The notes under the pieces were generated by a model. It was given only the letters and a program-made list of their open reading frames with translations. It was not told the DNA's origin and searched no databases. 64,000 bases of DNA from Proteobacteria bacterium HN_bin10 (GTDB lineage Bacteria; Pseudomonadota; Alphaproteobacteria; Caulobacterales; Aquidulcibacteraceae). Each line of letters opens with the position of its first letter. Positions within the stretch are counted from its first letter, which is position 1. Location: the NCBI GenBank assembly GCA_002083515.1, contig LWDN01000055.1:1-64000 (forward strand), written 5' to 3'. This document shows, one piece after another, positions 8,546-17,872 of the stretch. The translations under genes were made by a program, and so were the position numbers.

Positions 8546-9162
8546 TCGCGCTCGATATCTCGAAGGCCGATTTCGACAAGGGCGGCGGCTTGATTTGCGC
8601 CATCGCGCAGGATCGGCTGACGCTGCAAGTGCTGATGGTCGCGTGGATGGACCGCGCGGCGCTTGAGGAGACGCTGGCCTCGGGCGAGGCGACGTTCTTC
8701 TCCCGCTCGCGACAGACACGCTGGCGCAAGGGCGAGACTTCGGGCCACCGCCTGCGCGTGGTCGGCGCCACATTGGATTGCGACGGCGACGCGGTGCTGC
8801 TGATGGTGGAGCCGCTCGGACCCGCCTGTCATCGCGGCACGGTGAGCTGCTTCGGCGAAGAGGCAGCGCCCGGCATCGGCCGGCTTGGCGCGCTGGAGCG
8901 CACGATTGCAGCGCGCGCGGCGGCGCCATCGGAGACAAGCCACACCGCGCGCCTGCTCGCGCAAGGCGTGAAGCGCGTAGCTCAGAAGGTCGGTGAGGAG
9001 GGTGTCGAGACCGCGCTCGCTGGCGCCGCCGGCGACGATGCGGAGCTCTGCGCCGAAAGCGCCGATCTGCTTTTCCATCTCATCCTGTTGTTGAAAGCGC
9101 GCGGCCTCTCGCTTGCTAACGTCACGGCGGTGCTGGCCGCGCGGGCGGAGCCGGGACGATGA
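8542..9162 (+). CDS. hisIE: bifunctional phosphoribosyl-AMP cyclohydrolase / phosphoribosyl-ATP pyrophosphatase
   Basis: 206 residues from a GTG at 8542 overlapping the hisF stop. The N-terminal HisI half (residues 1 to about 115) has VLMVAWMDRAALEETL, FFSRSRQTRWRKGETSGH, LDCDGDAVLL and the Zn-ligand Cys motif ACHRGTVSCF. The C-terminal HisE half has the MazG-like helices (AQKVGEEGVETALAG, AESADLLFHLILLL). It performs steps 2 and 3. Many alphaproteobacteria encode HisI and HisE separately; here they are fused in the order seen in enterics. The stop overlaps the hisC ATG (ATGA). Confidence 0.94.
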   Translation: MIALDISKADFDKGGGLICAIAQDRLTLQVLMVAWMDRAALEETLASGEATFFSRSRQTRWRKGETSGHRLRVVGATLDCDGDAVLLMVEPLGPACHRGTVSCFGEEAAPGIGRLGALERTIAARAAAPSETSHTARLLAQGVKRVAQKVGEEGVETALAGAAGDDAELCAESADLLFHLILLLKARGLSLANVTAVLAARAEPGR

Positions 9163-10247
9163 GACCCTCACCCAAGCCCGGCATCATGAAGATCGCGCCC
9201 TACGTGCCGGGGAGGGCGCGCGCCGAAGGCTTCGAGCGGCCGTTGAAACTCTCGGCCAACGAAAATCCGTTCGTGTGCAGCGCGGCGGCGCGCGCCGCTT
9301 ATCTGGATGCGGCGGCGGAGATGCATCTCTACCCCGACGCCAACACCAGCCGGTTGCGCGCCGCCATCGCCGCCAAGTTCGATCTCGAACCCGAACGACT
9401 CGTGTTCGGCGCCGGCTCCGACGAAATTTTCGCGATGGCCGCGCAAGCCTATCTCGGCGCCGGCGACAACGCGGTCGAACCTCAATACGGATTCGCTGCA
9501 TGGAAAATCGCCACGCGCGCGGCGGGCGGCGAGCCGCGATTTGCGCCGGAGCGCAACTTCACCGTCGACGTCGACGCGCTGCTGGCTTCGCTAGACGCGC
9601 GCACGCGCATCGTGTTTCTGGCCAACCCCGCCAATCCGACCGGCACTTGGCTGCCCTTCAGCGAGATCGAAAGGCTGCATGCGGGCCTGCCCGGCAACGT
9701 GCTGTTGGTTCTCGACGGCGCCTATGCCGAGTGCGCGGCGGGAATCGAGGGTTTCTCCGATGGTCTCGACTGGGCGCGCGACAAAGACAATGTTCTGGTC
9801 ACGCGCACGTTCTCGAAAGTCTATGGCCTGGCTTCGTTGCGCATCGGCTGGGCCAATGCGCCCGCGCCTGTCGCCGACGCGCTCAACCGCATTCGGCTGC
9901 CATTCTCGGTCCCGCGCGCCGGCGAGGCGGCGGCGGTGGCGGCGTTGAGCGACGACGCTTTCGTCGCGCGCTCGGTATCGCACTTTGTCGAAGGCCGGCG
10001 TCAGCTGGACGGAGCGTTGCGCGGCCTTGGCTTGGAGACGCTGCCATCCGCGACTAATTTCGTCACCGCGCGGTTCGACGATGCTCAGGCGGTGGACGAG
10101 GCGCTGGCGAGACGCGGCATTCTGGTGCGGCGGCTCGCTAATTACGGCATGCCGGACTGGCTGCGCATTAGCGTCGGTACGGCGGCGGAAATCGAGCGCG
10201 TGATTGAGGCGTTGCGAGAAGTGCTCGATCATCTCAAGGGAGAGTGA
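9159..10247 (+). CDS. hisC: histidinol-phosphate aminotransferase
   Basis: 362 residues, PLP-dependent fold type I. LKLSANENPF, the LANPANPTGTWLPF motif, DGAYAECA and the PLP-lysine segment TRTFSKVYGLASLRIGW identify HisC. It converts imidazole-acetol phosphate to histidinol phosphate. It is the last his gene; no histidinol-phosphatase gene follows, so that step must be encoded elsewhere. It converges on proA. Confidence 0.94.
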   Translation: MRPSPKPGIMKIAPYVPGRARAEGFERPLKLSANENPFVCSAAARAAYLDAAAEMHLYPDANTSRLRAAIAAKFDLEPERLVFGAGSDEIFAMAAQAYLGAGDNAVEPQYGFAAWKIATRAAGGEPRFAPERNFTVDVDALLASLDARTRIVFLANPANPTGTWLPFSEIERLHAGLPGNVLLVLDGAYAECAAGIEGFSDGLDWARDKDNVLVTRTFSKVYGLASLRIGWANAPAPVADALNRIRLPFSVPRAGEAAAVAALSDDAFVARSVSHFVEGRRQLDGALRGLGLETLPSATNFVTARFDDAQAVDEALARRGILVRRLANYGMPDWLRISVGTAAEIERVIEALREVLDHLKGE

Positions 10248-10264
10248 CTGCGCTCCGCAATTTT

Positions 10265-10285
10265 CCTCCCCCTTGCAGGGGGAGG
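10265..10285. repeat. GC-rich palindromic hairpin between converging hisC and proA
   Basis: CCTCCCCC, TTGCA, GGGGGAGG: an 8-bp perfect stem. No T-run follows in either direction of transcription (T residues precede it on the plus strand), so it is more like a REP-type element than an intrinsic terminator. It resembles one hairpin of the paired elements at 59461-59582. Confidence 0.7.
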
Positions 10286-10304
10286 AGTCGCGAAGCTCTT
10301 CCGT

Positions 10305-11561
10305 TCACCGAATTTGCCCGTCGCCGCGGACGACATATTTGAACGTCGTCAGCTGTTCGGCGCCCACCGGCCCGCGCGCGTGCAAACGCCCGGTGGCGAT
10401 GCCGATCTCGGCGCCGAAGCCGAACTCCCCACCGTCGGCGAATTGCGTCGAGGCGTTGTGCAGGACGATGGCGCTGTCGACGTCGCGTAGGAAGCGCGCG
10501 GCCGCGGTTCCGTCCTCGGTGACGATGCAATCGGTGTGTTGCGAGCCGTAAGCAGCGATGTGGGCGATGGCGGCATCGAGATCATCGACGACGCGCACCG
10601 AGAGGATCGGCGCCAGATATTCGGTGCGCCAATCGGCTTCCTCCGCCACGGCCATGTTGACGATGGCGCGCGCCTCGGAATCGCCGCGCAATTCGCAACC
10701 GAGGCGCACCAGTTCAGCGGCGATCGGCGGCAACATCTGCGCAGCAACGACGCGGTCGATCAGCAGGGTTTCGGTGGCGCCGCACACCGAGACCCGCCGC
10801 ATCTTCGCGTTGGCGGTGATTGCGACCGCCTTGGCGAGATCGGCGCCGGCGTGAATATAGGTGTGGCAGATGCCTTCAAGGTGCGCGAACACCGGCACGC
10901 GCGCCTCCGCTTGCACGCGCGCCACCAGGCTCTTGCCGCCGCGCGGCACGATCACGTCGATGGACCCGTCAAGGCCGGCGAGCAGCAGGCCGACGGCGCC
11001 ACGGTCGGCGCTCGGCACGGACTGAATCGCGTCCGCGGGCATTCCCGCTTCGCTCAGACCAGCGCGCAGCGCCGCGACGATGGCGGTGACGCTATCGAGA
11101 CCATCGCCGCCGCCGCGCAGCACGATAGCGTTGCCAGCGCGCAGGGCGAGAGCGCCGGCGTCGGCGGCGACGTTCGGGCGGCTCTCGAAAATCATGCCGA
11201 TGACGCCGATCGGCGTGCGCACGCGCGCGATCTTCAAGCCATTGGGGCGCGTCCACTCGGCCAATGTCTCGCCGACCGGATCGGGCAGCGCTGCGACGAC
11301 GCGCACGCCCTCGGCGATCGCGCCCAAGCGCTCCGCGTCGAGCAGCAGGCGATCGATGAAGCTCTCGGCAAGGCCAGCCGCTTTGGCGCGCGCCACATCG
11401 CGGGCATTGGCGGTGAGAATGGCATCGCTCTGCGCGATGAGCTGGCGCGCCATCGCCTCCAGCCCGGCGGTTCGAGCGGCGGCTTCCGCATTGGCGAGCG
11501 CGCGTGCGGCGGCGCGGGCGCGGACGCCGATTTCGCGCATGTCGGCGGCAAGCGTGCTCAT
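10305..11561 (-). CDS. proA: gamma-glutamyl phosphate reductase
   Basis: 418 residues, aldehyde dehydrogenase fold. It reduces glutamyl-5-phosphate to the semialdehyde in proline synthesis. Visible are GVIGMIFESRPNVAADAGALALRAGNAIVLRGG (read in part), DVIVPRGGKSLV and the catalytic Cys in LEGICHTYIHAGAD. Its ATG overlaps the proB stop. It is the last gene of the minus-strand ilv-leu-pro run and converges on hisC. Confidence 0.95.
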   Translation of the reverse strand: MSTLAADMREIGVRARAAARALANAEAAARTAGLEAMARQLIAQSDAILTANARDVARAKAAGLAESFIDRLLLDAERLGAIAEGVRVVAALPDPVGETLAEWTRPNGLKIARVRTPIGVIGMIFESRPNVAADAGALALRAGNAIVLRGGGDGLDSVTAIVAALRAGLSEAGMPADAIQSVPSADRGAVGLLLAGLDGSIDVIVPRGGKSLVARVQAEARVPVFAHLEGICHTYIHAGADLAKAVAITANAKMRRVSVCGATETLLIDRVVAAQMLPPIAAELVRLGCELRGDSEARAIVNMAVAEEADWRTEYLAPILSVRVVDDLDAAIAHIAAYGSQHTDCIVTEDGTAAARFLRDVDSAIVLHNASTQFADGGEFGFGAEIGIATGRLHARGPVGAEQLTTFKYVVRGDGQIR

Positions 11562-12661
11562 GAAGTGAGCACCAGATCGGTGGCGTGGACGATCACGGCG
11601 CCGCCATCATAGCCGAGCGCGGCGGGAATGTCGGCGCTCTTGAGCCCACGAATGCGGGCGGCGTCGGCGGCGTCGTAACGGGCAATGCCGCGTCCGATCT
11701 CAGCGCCGCTGGAATCGAGAATGCGCACGGTGTCGCCTTTTTCGAACGCGCCGGCTGCTTCGACAACACCCGACGCAAGCAGACTTCTACCGGTGCGCAC
11801 CGCCGCGGCGGCGCCGGCATCGACGGTAAGCGCGCCCGCCGGCGACAACGCGCCGGCGATCCAGGCTTTGTAGGCGGCGCGGAGCGTCGCGCGCGGCTTG
11901 AACCATGTCGCTCTGCCGCCAGCGCGGAGCGCAGTGAGTGGATGCAGAAGGGCGCCGCGTGCAATAACGGTCGCGCAGCCTGCGGCGCCGGCGATTTTCG
12001 CCGCTTCGATCTTGGTGCGCATGCCGCCTGAGCCCAGCGCGCCGGGATCGCCGGCCATGGCTTCGACTTCGCGGGTGATCTCGGCCACCTCCGGCATGAA
12101 CGCCGCGTCGGGATTACGCCGCGGATCGGCGGCGTAGAGTCCGTCTATGTCCGACAGCAGCACCAGCACATCGGCCGAAATCATCTGCGCCGTGCGTGCG
12201 GCGAGGCGATCGTTGTCGCCGTAGCGGAGTTCGGCGGTGGCGACGGTGTCGTTCTCGTTGATGATCGGGACGGCGCCCAGATCGAGCAGCGTTTCAAGCG
12301 TGGCGCGGGCGTTGAGCCAGCGGCGCCGGTTTTCGGTATCGTCGGCGGTGAGCAGCGCCTGGGCGACGGCGATGCCATGCGGCGCGAACGCCGCCTCATA
12401 CGCCGCCATCAGCCGCGCCTGGCCGGCGGCCGCGGCGGCTTGCTTCTGCTCGAGGCGCAAGCTTCCGGTGAGGCGGAGCGCCCGGCGCCCGAGCGCGACC
12501 GCGCCCGATGAGACGATGAGAACGCCTTGCCCTTGTTTCCGCATAGCGGCGATGTCGCTGGCGAGCGAGGCGAGCCAGGCATGCGCCGGCAGGCCCGTCG
12601 CATCCTCGATCAGGACCGACGAGCCGATCTTCACCACTACGCGTTTGGCGTCCGCAAGCAT
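11558..12661 (-). CDS. proB: glutamate 5-kinase with PUA domain
   Basis: 367 residues. The N-terminal amino-acid kinase domain (VVKIGSSVLIED, LIVSSGAVALGRRAL, NENDTVATAELRYGDNDRLAART, GSGGMRTKIEAAKIA) phosphorylates glutamate. The C-terminal PUA domain starts near residue 280 (ALTVDAGAAAAVRTGRSLLASG). Proline normally feeds back on this enzyme. It starts 44 nt after ilvE and may share the ilv transcript. Confidence 0.95.
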   Translation of the reverse strand: MLADAKRVVVKIGSSVLIEDATGLPAHAWLASLASDIAAMRKQGQGVLIVSSGAVALGRRALRLTGSLRLEQKQAAAAAGQARLMAAYEAAFAPHGIAVAQALLTADDTENRRRWLNARATLETLLDLGAVPIINENDTVATAELRYGDNDRLAARTAQMISADVLVLLSDIDGLYAADPRRNPDAAFMPEVAEITREVEAMAGDPGALGSGGMRTKIEAAKIAGAAGCATVIARGALLHPLTALRAGGRATWFKPRATLRAAYKAWIAGALSPAGALTVDAGAAAAVRTGRSLLASGVVEAAGAFEKGDTVRILDSSGAEIGRGIARYDAADAARIRGLKSADIPAALGYDGGAVIVHATDLVLTS

Positions 12662-12705
12662 CGGGGAGTTCTAACCGGCGCGTGCGCCGCGGGCCAGCGG
12701 CGTGT

Positions 12706-13608
12706 TCACGCCGGCGCGAGTTGACGCTCGCGGGCATGCGCGCGGACAAGCGCGGCGTAGCGGTCGACAAGGTCGAAGGTCAGCGCGCCGGGCTGGAAAC
12801 GATGGTCGGCAATCTCGCCAACCGGCGTGACCTCGGCCGCGGTGCCGACGATGAAGCACTCGGAAAAATCAGCCAGTTGCTCCGGCTCGATGCGGGTCTC
12901 GATCACACGCATGCCGGCCTCGCGCGCCAGCTGGATGACGGTCTGTCTCGTGATGCCGTCCAGAAAGCAGTGCGGCGCCGGCGTGTAGAGCGCGCCATCG
13001 CGGACGAAGAAGATGTTGGCGCCGGTGGTTTCGGCGATGGCGCCGGCGCCATCGAGCATCAGCGCGTCGTCGTAGCCGGCGCGTTCGGCGGCGTTCTTGG
13101 AGATGGTGCAGATCATGTAGAGTCCGGCCGCCTTTGCCGCCGTCGGCGCCGCGTCGGCGGGCGGGCGGCGATACTTCGCCCAGCACAGACGCACGCCGCG
13201 CTGGAAACGCGCCATGTCAAAATATCTGGGCCATTCCCAAACCGCGATGGCGACATGAGTGCGGGTGTGGAGCGCCGAGACGCTTAATTGTTCGGTCCCG
13301 CGCCAGGCGATCGGGCGCACGTAGCAATCGGAGAGGCCGTTCCTCGCGCAAGTCTCGACTGACGCGGTGCTGATCTCCTCTTCGGTGAAGGGAATCTCGA
13401 AGTCGAGAAGTTCGGCCGAGCGGAAGAGCCTGCGCGTGTGCGCTTCGAGTGCGAAGATGCGCCCATCATACATGCGCTCGCCTTCGAACACGGCCGAACC
13501 GTAATGCATGGCGTGCGAGAGGATGTGCAGGTTGGCGTCGCGCCAGGGCGTGAAGCGGCCGTCGAGCCAGATGCAGCCATCGCGGTCGTCGAAGGGAACG
13601 AGGGTCAC
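12706..13608 (-). CDS. ilvE: branched-chain amino acid aminotransferase
   Basis: 300 residues, PLP fold type IV. The N-terminus DGCIWLDGRFTPWRDANLHILSHAMHYG, SAVFEGERMYDGRIF and the acceptor-specific GTAAEVTPVGEI segment are typical of IlvE. The PLP lysine lies in LYMICTISKNAAERAGYDDA, where classical IlvE usually reads NY-(I/V)-(A/S)-SxxAK; this variant has TISKNAAERAGYDDALML, still a recognisable class IV pattern. It catalyses the last transamination for Leu, Ile and Val. It begins 6 nt after the leuB stop. Confidence 0.9.
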   Translation of the reverse strand: MTLVPFDDRDGCIWLDGRFTPWRDANLHILSHAMHYGSAVFEGERMYDGRIFALEAHTRRLFRSAELLDFEIPFTEEEISTASVETCARNGLSDCYVRPIAWRGTEQLSVSALHTRTHVAIAVWEWPRYFDMARFQRGVRLCWAKYRRPPADAAPTAAKAAGLYMICTISKNAAERAGYDDALMLDGAGAIAETTGANIFFVRDGALYTPAPHCFLDGITRQTVIQLAREAGMRVIETRIEPEQLADFSECFIVGTAAEVTPVGEIADHRFQPGALTFDLVDRYAALVRAHARERQLAPA

Positions 13609-13614
13609 GGTCTC

Positions 13615-14703
13615 TCAGCCCCAATGCATCTGCACGTGGTGCGCGTGGGAAACCGACTTCAGCACCTCGTCGGCGATTTCTTCGGCCATGGCGCGGCAGC
13701 CGAGCGACCCGCCGAGATCGGCGGTGCGGGCGCCGCTATCGATCACGCGCTCGACCGCCGCCTCGACTGCATTGGCCTCGTCGAGCAGCCGCAACCCGTA
13801 CCGCAGCAGCAGCGCCGCCGAGAGAACGGCGCCGACGGGATTGCAGATGTCGCGCCCGGCGATGTCCGGCGCCGAACCGTGCACGGGCTCGAACAAGCCG
13901 GGGCCCTTGGCGCCCAATGACGCCGACGGCGCAAGCCCGATCGAACCGCCCAGCACCGAAGCTTCGTCGGAGAGGATGTCGCCGAACATGTTCTCGGTGA
14001 GGATGACGTCGTAGGCGCGCGGCTGGCGGATGAGCTGCATGGCGGAAGAATCCACCAGCGCATGTTCGAGCCGAACGTCGGAAAATTCCTGCGCGTGGAC
14101 GCGGCCGACCACTTCGCGCCACAAGCGGCTGGTTTCCAGCACGTTGGCCTTGTCCACGGAGGTGACCTTGCCGCGCCGCGTGCGGGCGGCGGCGAACGCC
14201 GCGCGGGCGATGCGCTCGATCTCCTCGACCGAATAAATGCACTGATCGCTGGCGAAATCCTCGCCGCGACGCTTGTCGCCGAAATACAGACCGCCGGTCA
14301 GTTCGCGGAAGACGACAAGATCGACATCGGCGACGACGCCGCGCCGTAGCGGCGAACAATCGATCAGTGCGTCATAGATGCGCACCGGGCGGATGTTGGC
14401 GAAGAGGCCAAGCGCCTTGCGCAGTTCGAGCAGACCTTGCTCAGGACGGCGCGGTCCGCCCTCCCATCGCGGCCCGCCCACGGCGCCCAAGAAGACGGCG
14501 TTGGCCTCGCGGCAGGCGACGACGGTCTCCTGCGTCAACGGCTCGCCGGTCGCATCGATGGCCGCCCCGCCGATCAGATGCGTGTCGAAGACGAAGCGGT
14601 GGTGGAAGCGGTCGGCGACCGCTTGCAGCACTTCGGCCGCGGCGCGGGTGACTTCGGGACCGACGCCGTCGCCGGGCAATAGGGCAATGTTGAAGGTCTT
14701 CAT
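13615..14703 (-). CDS. leuB: 3-isopropylmalate dehydrogenase
   Basis: 362 residues, beta-decarboxylating dehydrogenase. IALLPGDGVGPEVTRAAAEVL, the substrate loop ELRKALGLFANIRP, the catalytic YSVEEIERIARAAF region and GLAPSASLGAKGPGLFEPVHGSAPDIAG are all present. The ATG overlaps the leuD stop by 4 nt. It is the third leucine-specific step. Confidence 0.95.
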   Translation of the reverse strand: MKTFNIALLPGDGVGPEVTRAAAEVLQAVADRFHHRFVFDTHLIGGAAIDATGEPLTQETVVACREANAVFLGAVGGPRWEGGPRRPEQGLLELRKALGLFANIRPVRIYDALIDCSPLRRGVVADVDLVVFRELTGGLYFGDKRRGEDFASDQCIYSVEEIERIARAAFAAARTRRGKVTSVDKANVLETSRLWREVVGRVHAQEFSDVRLEHALVDSSAMQLIRQPRAYDVILTENMFGDILSDEASVLGGSIGLAPSASLGAKGPGLFEPVHGSAPDIAGRDICNPVGAVLSAALLLRYGLRLLDEANAVEAAVERVIDSGARTADLGGSLGCRAMAEEIADEVLKSVSHAHHVQMHWG

Positions 14704-15278
14704 GCGGCTCTCGCTTCAAAGTCTTGGATGGCGGGCAGGCGCTCAAGCAGCCAGCCCAATGTGTCGACGCCTTCGATGAGGCAGCGCCGGGCGAATGGAT
14801 CGATGGTGAAGCTCACCGGCGGCTCGTTGCCGGCGATGAGTTCGCAACGTTCGAGGTCGATGGTGACACGTCCGCCAGGATCGGCGGCGAGGCGCGCATG
14901 GGTGGCTGAATCGACCACTACCGGGAGCAGGCCGTTCTTCAGGGCGTTCGATGCAAAGATGTCGGCGATGCCGGTCGAGACGACGGCGCGGAAGCCGTAA
15001 TCCAAGAGCGCCCAGGGCGCGTGTTCGCGCGAGGAGCCGCAGGCGAAATTGTCGCCGGCAACGAGCACCCGGTGATCCAATGGATCGAGCGCGTTGAGCG
15101 GCGCATCTGCGAGCGGCTTGCCGTTGGCGTCGTAACGCCAGTCGTAGAAGGCGGCGGCGCCGAGGCCTTCGCGCGTTGTCGTGGTCAAGAACCGCGCCGG
15201 GATGATCTGATCGGTGTCGATGTTGGCCTGCGGCAGCACCAGGGTGCGCGAGGTCAGTTGTGTGAAGCGCTCAGGCAT
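14700..15278 (-). CDS. leuD: 3-isopropylmalate dehydratase, small subunit
   Basis: 192 residues, aconitase-like swivel domain. VLPQANIDTDQIIPARFL, VLVAGDNFACGSSREHAPWAL and VSTGIADIFASNALKNGLLPV are diagnostic. It pairs with LeuC. Its start overlaps the leuC stop by 8 nt and its stop overlaps leuB. Confidence 0.95.
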   Translation of the reverse strand: MPERFTQLTSRTLVLPQANIDTDQIIPARFLTTTTREGLGAAAFYDWRYDANGKPLADAPLNALDPLDHRVLVAGDNFACGSSREHAPWALLDYGFRAVVSTGIADIFASNALKNGLLPVVVDSATHARLAADPGGRVTIDLERCELIAGNEPPVSFTIDPFARRCLIEGVDTLGWLLERLPAIQDFEARAA

Positions 15279-16683
15279 CGGCCAACTCCCGGGCGAAGAC
15301 GCGGGGATCGGTCAAGCGGCCGGCGATGGCGCTGGCGGCGGCGGTCGCAGGGCTCGCGAGAATGGTGCGCGCGCCCTTGCCCTGGCGGCCCTCGAAATTG
15401 CGGTTCGAGGTCGAGACTGCCAGCTGGCCGGGGCCCACGAAGTCGCCATTCATGGCGATGCACATCGAACACCCCGGCAGCCGCCACTCAGCGCCAGCTT
15501 CGATGAACACGCGGTCGAGGCCCTCCGCTTCGGCTTGCCGCTTCACGGCTTCCGATCCCGGCACCACCAGCATGCGCACGCCATCCTTGACACGCTGCCC
15601 ACGCAGCACGTCGGCGGCGTCGCGCAAATCGGAGAGGCGGCCATTGGTGCATGAGCCGACAAAAACGACATCGACATCGTAGCCGGTCGTCGGCGCGCCG
15701 GCTGCGAAGGCCATGTAGTTTAGCGCCTTCACCTCGCTCTCGTTGCGCGGCGCCGGCGCCGGCGCGCCGATCGGAATCGAGGCGTCGGGCGTGGTGCCGA
15801 ACGTCGCCATTGGCGCGACTGTCGAAGCGTCGAGCGTGAGCTCCTTGTCGAAGGCGGCGCCTTCGTCGCTCCGCAGCGAGAGCCAGCGTTCCGCCGCTTC
15901 AGCGAACGCGAGCGGCGCATGGCGGCGCCCGCGCAGATAGGCGAGGGTCTTCTCGTCCGGCGCGACCATGCCGGCGCGGGCGCCGGCCTCGATCGACATG
16001 TTGCAGAGGGTCATGCGGCCCTCCATGCCCAGCGCACGGATGGCTTCGCCGGCATACTCGATGACGTAGCCGGAGCCGCCGCCGAAGCCGATGCTGTTGA
16101 TGATGGCGAGCGTCAGGTCTTTGGCGGAAACACCGGCACGGAGGCGCCCGTTGACGGTAACGCGCATTTGCTTGGGCTTGCGCTGCAGCAGACACTGCGT
16201 CGCCAGCACGTGCCCCACTTCCGAGGTGCCGATGCCGAAGGCGAGGGCGCCGAACGCGCCATGGGTGGCGGTGTGGCTGTCGCCGCAGACCACGACCATG
16301 CCCGGATGGGTGAGCCCGAGTTCTGGCGCCATAACATGCACCACACCGCGATCGGCGCTGTTCCAGTCGGCCAGGGGGATACGATGCTCCGCGCAATTGG
16401 CGCGCAGCTGACCGACCTGCGCCGCCGCGGCGGGGCTCGTGTAGGGACGTCTGCCATCCGCGTCCGGCGGCAGTGTTGGCGTCGAATGATCGAGCGTGGC
16501 GAAGGTGCGGTCGGGGCGACGCACTTTGAGACCGCGCGCCTTCAATTCGGCAAACGCCTGCGGGCTCGTCACTTCATGCACGAGGTGGAGATCGACATAG
16601 AGAATGGCTGGCGCGTCCGCAGTCTCGGCTTGGACGACGTGGGCCTCCCAGATCTTGTCGAACAGGGTCCTAGGCGAGCGCAT
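15271..16683 (-). CDS. leuC: 3-isopropylmalate dehydratase, large subunit
   Basis: 470 residues from the ATG at 16683 (MRSPRTLFDKIWEAHVV), the conserved LeuC start; a longer frame to 16800 would overlap leuA by 130 nt and is not homologous. [4Fe-4S]-ligand cysteines lie in VFVGSCTNGRLSDL and GCSMCIAMN. The substrate motifs CGDSHTATHGAFGALAFGIGTSE (read in part) and STSNRNFEGRQG are intact. The start lies inside leuA, 14 nt before its stop. Confidence 0.95.
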   Translation of the reverse strand: MRSPRTLFDKIWEAHVVQAETADAPAILYVDLHLVHEVTSPQAFAELKARGLKVRRPDRTFATLDHSTPTLPPDADGRRPYTSPAAAAQVGQLRANCAEHRIPLADWNSADRGVVHVMAPELGLTHPGMVVVCGDSHTATHGAFGALAFGIGTSEVGHVLATQCLLQRKPKQMRVTVNGRLRAGVSAKDLTLAIINSIGFGGGSGYVIEYAGEAIRALGMEGRMTLCNMSIEAGARAGMVAPDEKTLAYLRGRRHAPLAFAEAAERWLSLRSDEGAAFDKELTLDASTVAPMATFGTTPDASIPIGAPAPAPRNESEVKALNYMAFAAGAPTTGYDVDVVFVGSCTNGRLSDLRDAADVLRGQRVKDGVRMLVVPGSEAVKRQAEAEGLDRVFIEAGAEWRLPGCSMCIAMNGDFVGPGQLAVSTSNRNFEGRQGKGARTILASPATAAASAIAGRLTDPRVFARELADA

Positions 16684-17872
16684 TGACGCCTCCACGCACG
16701 GTGTTGGCGCGAATGATCGCCTGCAACTCGGCGTCGCTGATCTCGCCGATCTCGTCGGCGCGACGTTTGAAGCCGGCGAAGACGGCGTTGACCTGCGCAT
16801 CGCTCAGCTCGAAACCCAGAACGGCGGCGCGCTTGGCCACGGCATGACGGCCTGAGTGTTTGCCGAGCACGAACGAAGTGCCGTCGAAGCCGACATCTTG
16901 CGGGCGCATGATTTCGTAGGTGCGCGCGTCGGCCATGACCCCGTGCTGGTGAATGCCGGCTTCGTGGGCGAAGGCGTTGATGCCGACGATCGCCTTGTTG
17001 CGGACCACCGGCGATTGCGTGACTTCGCTCAGCAGGCGGCTGACGCCGACCAATTTGGTCGTGTCGATGCCGGTCTCGACGCCGAACTGATCGCCGCGGG
17101 TGCGGAAGGCCATGACCACTTCTTCGAGCGCGCAATTGCCGGCGCGTTCGCCGATGCCATTGATCGCGACCTCGACTTGTCGTGCGCCGGCCTGCACGGC
17201 GGACAAGGTGTTGGCGACCGCCATACCGAGGTCGTCGTGGCAATGGGTCGACAGCACCACGTCTGGGAAGCGCGCGGCTATGCGCGTGCGCAGGCGCGTG
17301 AAAAGCGCGTGGATTTCGGCCGGCGTCGAGTAGCCGACAGTGTCGGGCGCATTCAAAGTCGTGGCCCCGGCCTCGGCGACCGCCTCCATCACATCGCCCA
17401 GAAACTCCGGTTCGGTGCGGATCGCGTCTTCAGCGGAGAACTCGATGTCGTCGAACAGGGTGCGGGCGTAGCTGACCGATCGCACCGCTTGAGCCAAGAC
17501 TTCGTCGGCGGTCATCTTGAACTTGGCGGCGCGATGGATGGGGCTGGTGCCCAGGAAGATATGGATACGCCGGCGGCGATTGTGCGAGAGCGCGCGATGG
17601 GCCGCGTCGATATCGCATTCGCTGGCGCGCGAGAGCGAGCAGAAGGTGGGGCCCTCGACTTCGCCGGAAACGCGGCGCACGGCCTCTTCGTCGCCCGGCG
17701 AAGCAGCGGCGAAGCCGGCCTCGATGACGTCGACGCCAAGATCGCGCAAGGCCTCGGCCATGCGCAGTTTCACTTCGGCGCTCATGGAGAAGCCGGGTGC
17801 CTGTTCGCCGTCGCGCAGTGTCGTGTCGAAGACGATGACGCGATTGGGATCACGCGGTTCTACACTGGGCAC
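16670..17872 (-). CDS. leuA: 2-isopropylmalate synthase lacking the C-terminal regulatory domain
   Basis: 400 residues. It condenses acetyl-CoA with 2-oxoisovalerate. The catalytic barrel is complete (IVFDTTLRDGEQAPGFSMS, TTLNAPDTVGYSTPAEI, STHCHDDLGMAVANTLSAV, INGIGERAGNCALEEVVMA, GINAFAHEAGIHQHGVM). The protein ends at AIIRANTVRGGVNALA, where standard LeuA (about 510-560 residues) continues into the leucine-binding dimer domain. leuC starts 14 nt before the stop, so no remnant of that domain fits; this looks like a genuine short form and not a frameshift. A citramalate synthase is possible, but the leuBCD neighbours favour LeuA. Confidence 0.85.
   Translation of the reverse strand: MPSVEPRDPNRVIVFDTTLRDGEQAPGFSMSAEVKLRMAEALRDLGVDVIEAGFAAASPGDEEAVRRVSGEVEGPTFCSLSRASECDIDAAHRALSHNRRRRIHIFLGTSPIHRAAKFKMTADEVLAQAVRSVSYARTLFDDIEFSAEDAIRTEPEFLGDVMEAVAEAGATTLNAPDTVGYSTPAEIHALFTRLRTRIAARFPDVVLSTHCHDDLGMAVANTLSAVQAGARQVEVAINGIGERAGNCALEEVVMAFRTRGDQFGVETGIDTTKLVGVSRLLSEVTQSPVVRNKAIVGINAFAHEAGIHQHGVMADARTYEIMRPQDVGFDGTSFVLGKHSGRHAVAKRAAVLGFELSDAQVNAVFAGFKRRADEIGEISDAELQAIIRANTVRGGVNALA

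Noticed and set aside
10259..10285. Hairpin between hisC and proA as a bidirectional terminator
   Set aside because: The only T-run precedes the stem on the plus strand and becomes A's on the minus strand, so neither transcript ends in U's after the stem.
16670..16690. leuA end as a frameshifted remnant
   Set aside because: leuC starts 14 nt before the leuA stop and its reading frame is intact, so no hidden C-terminal LeuA domain fits in another frame.
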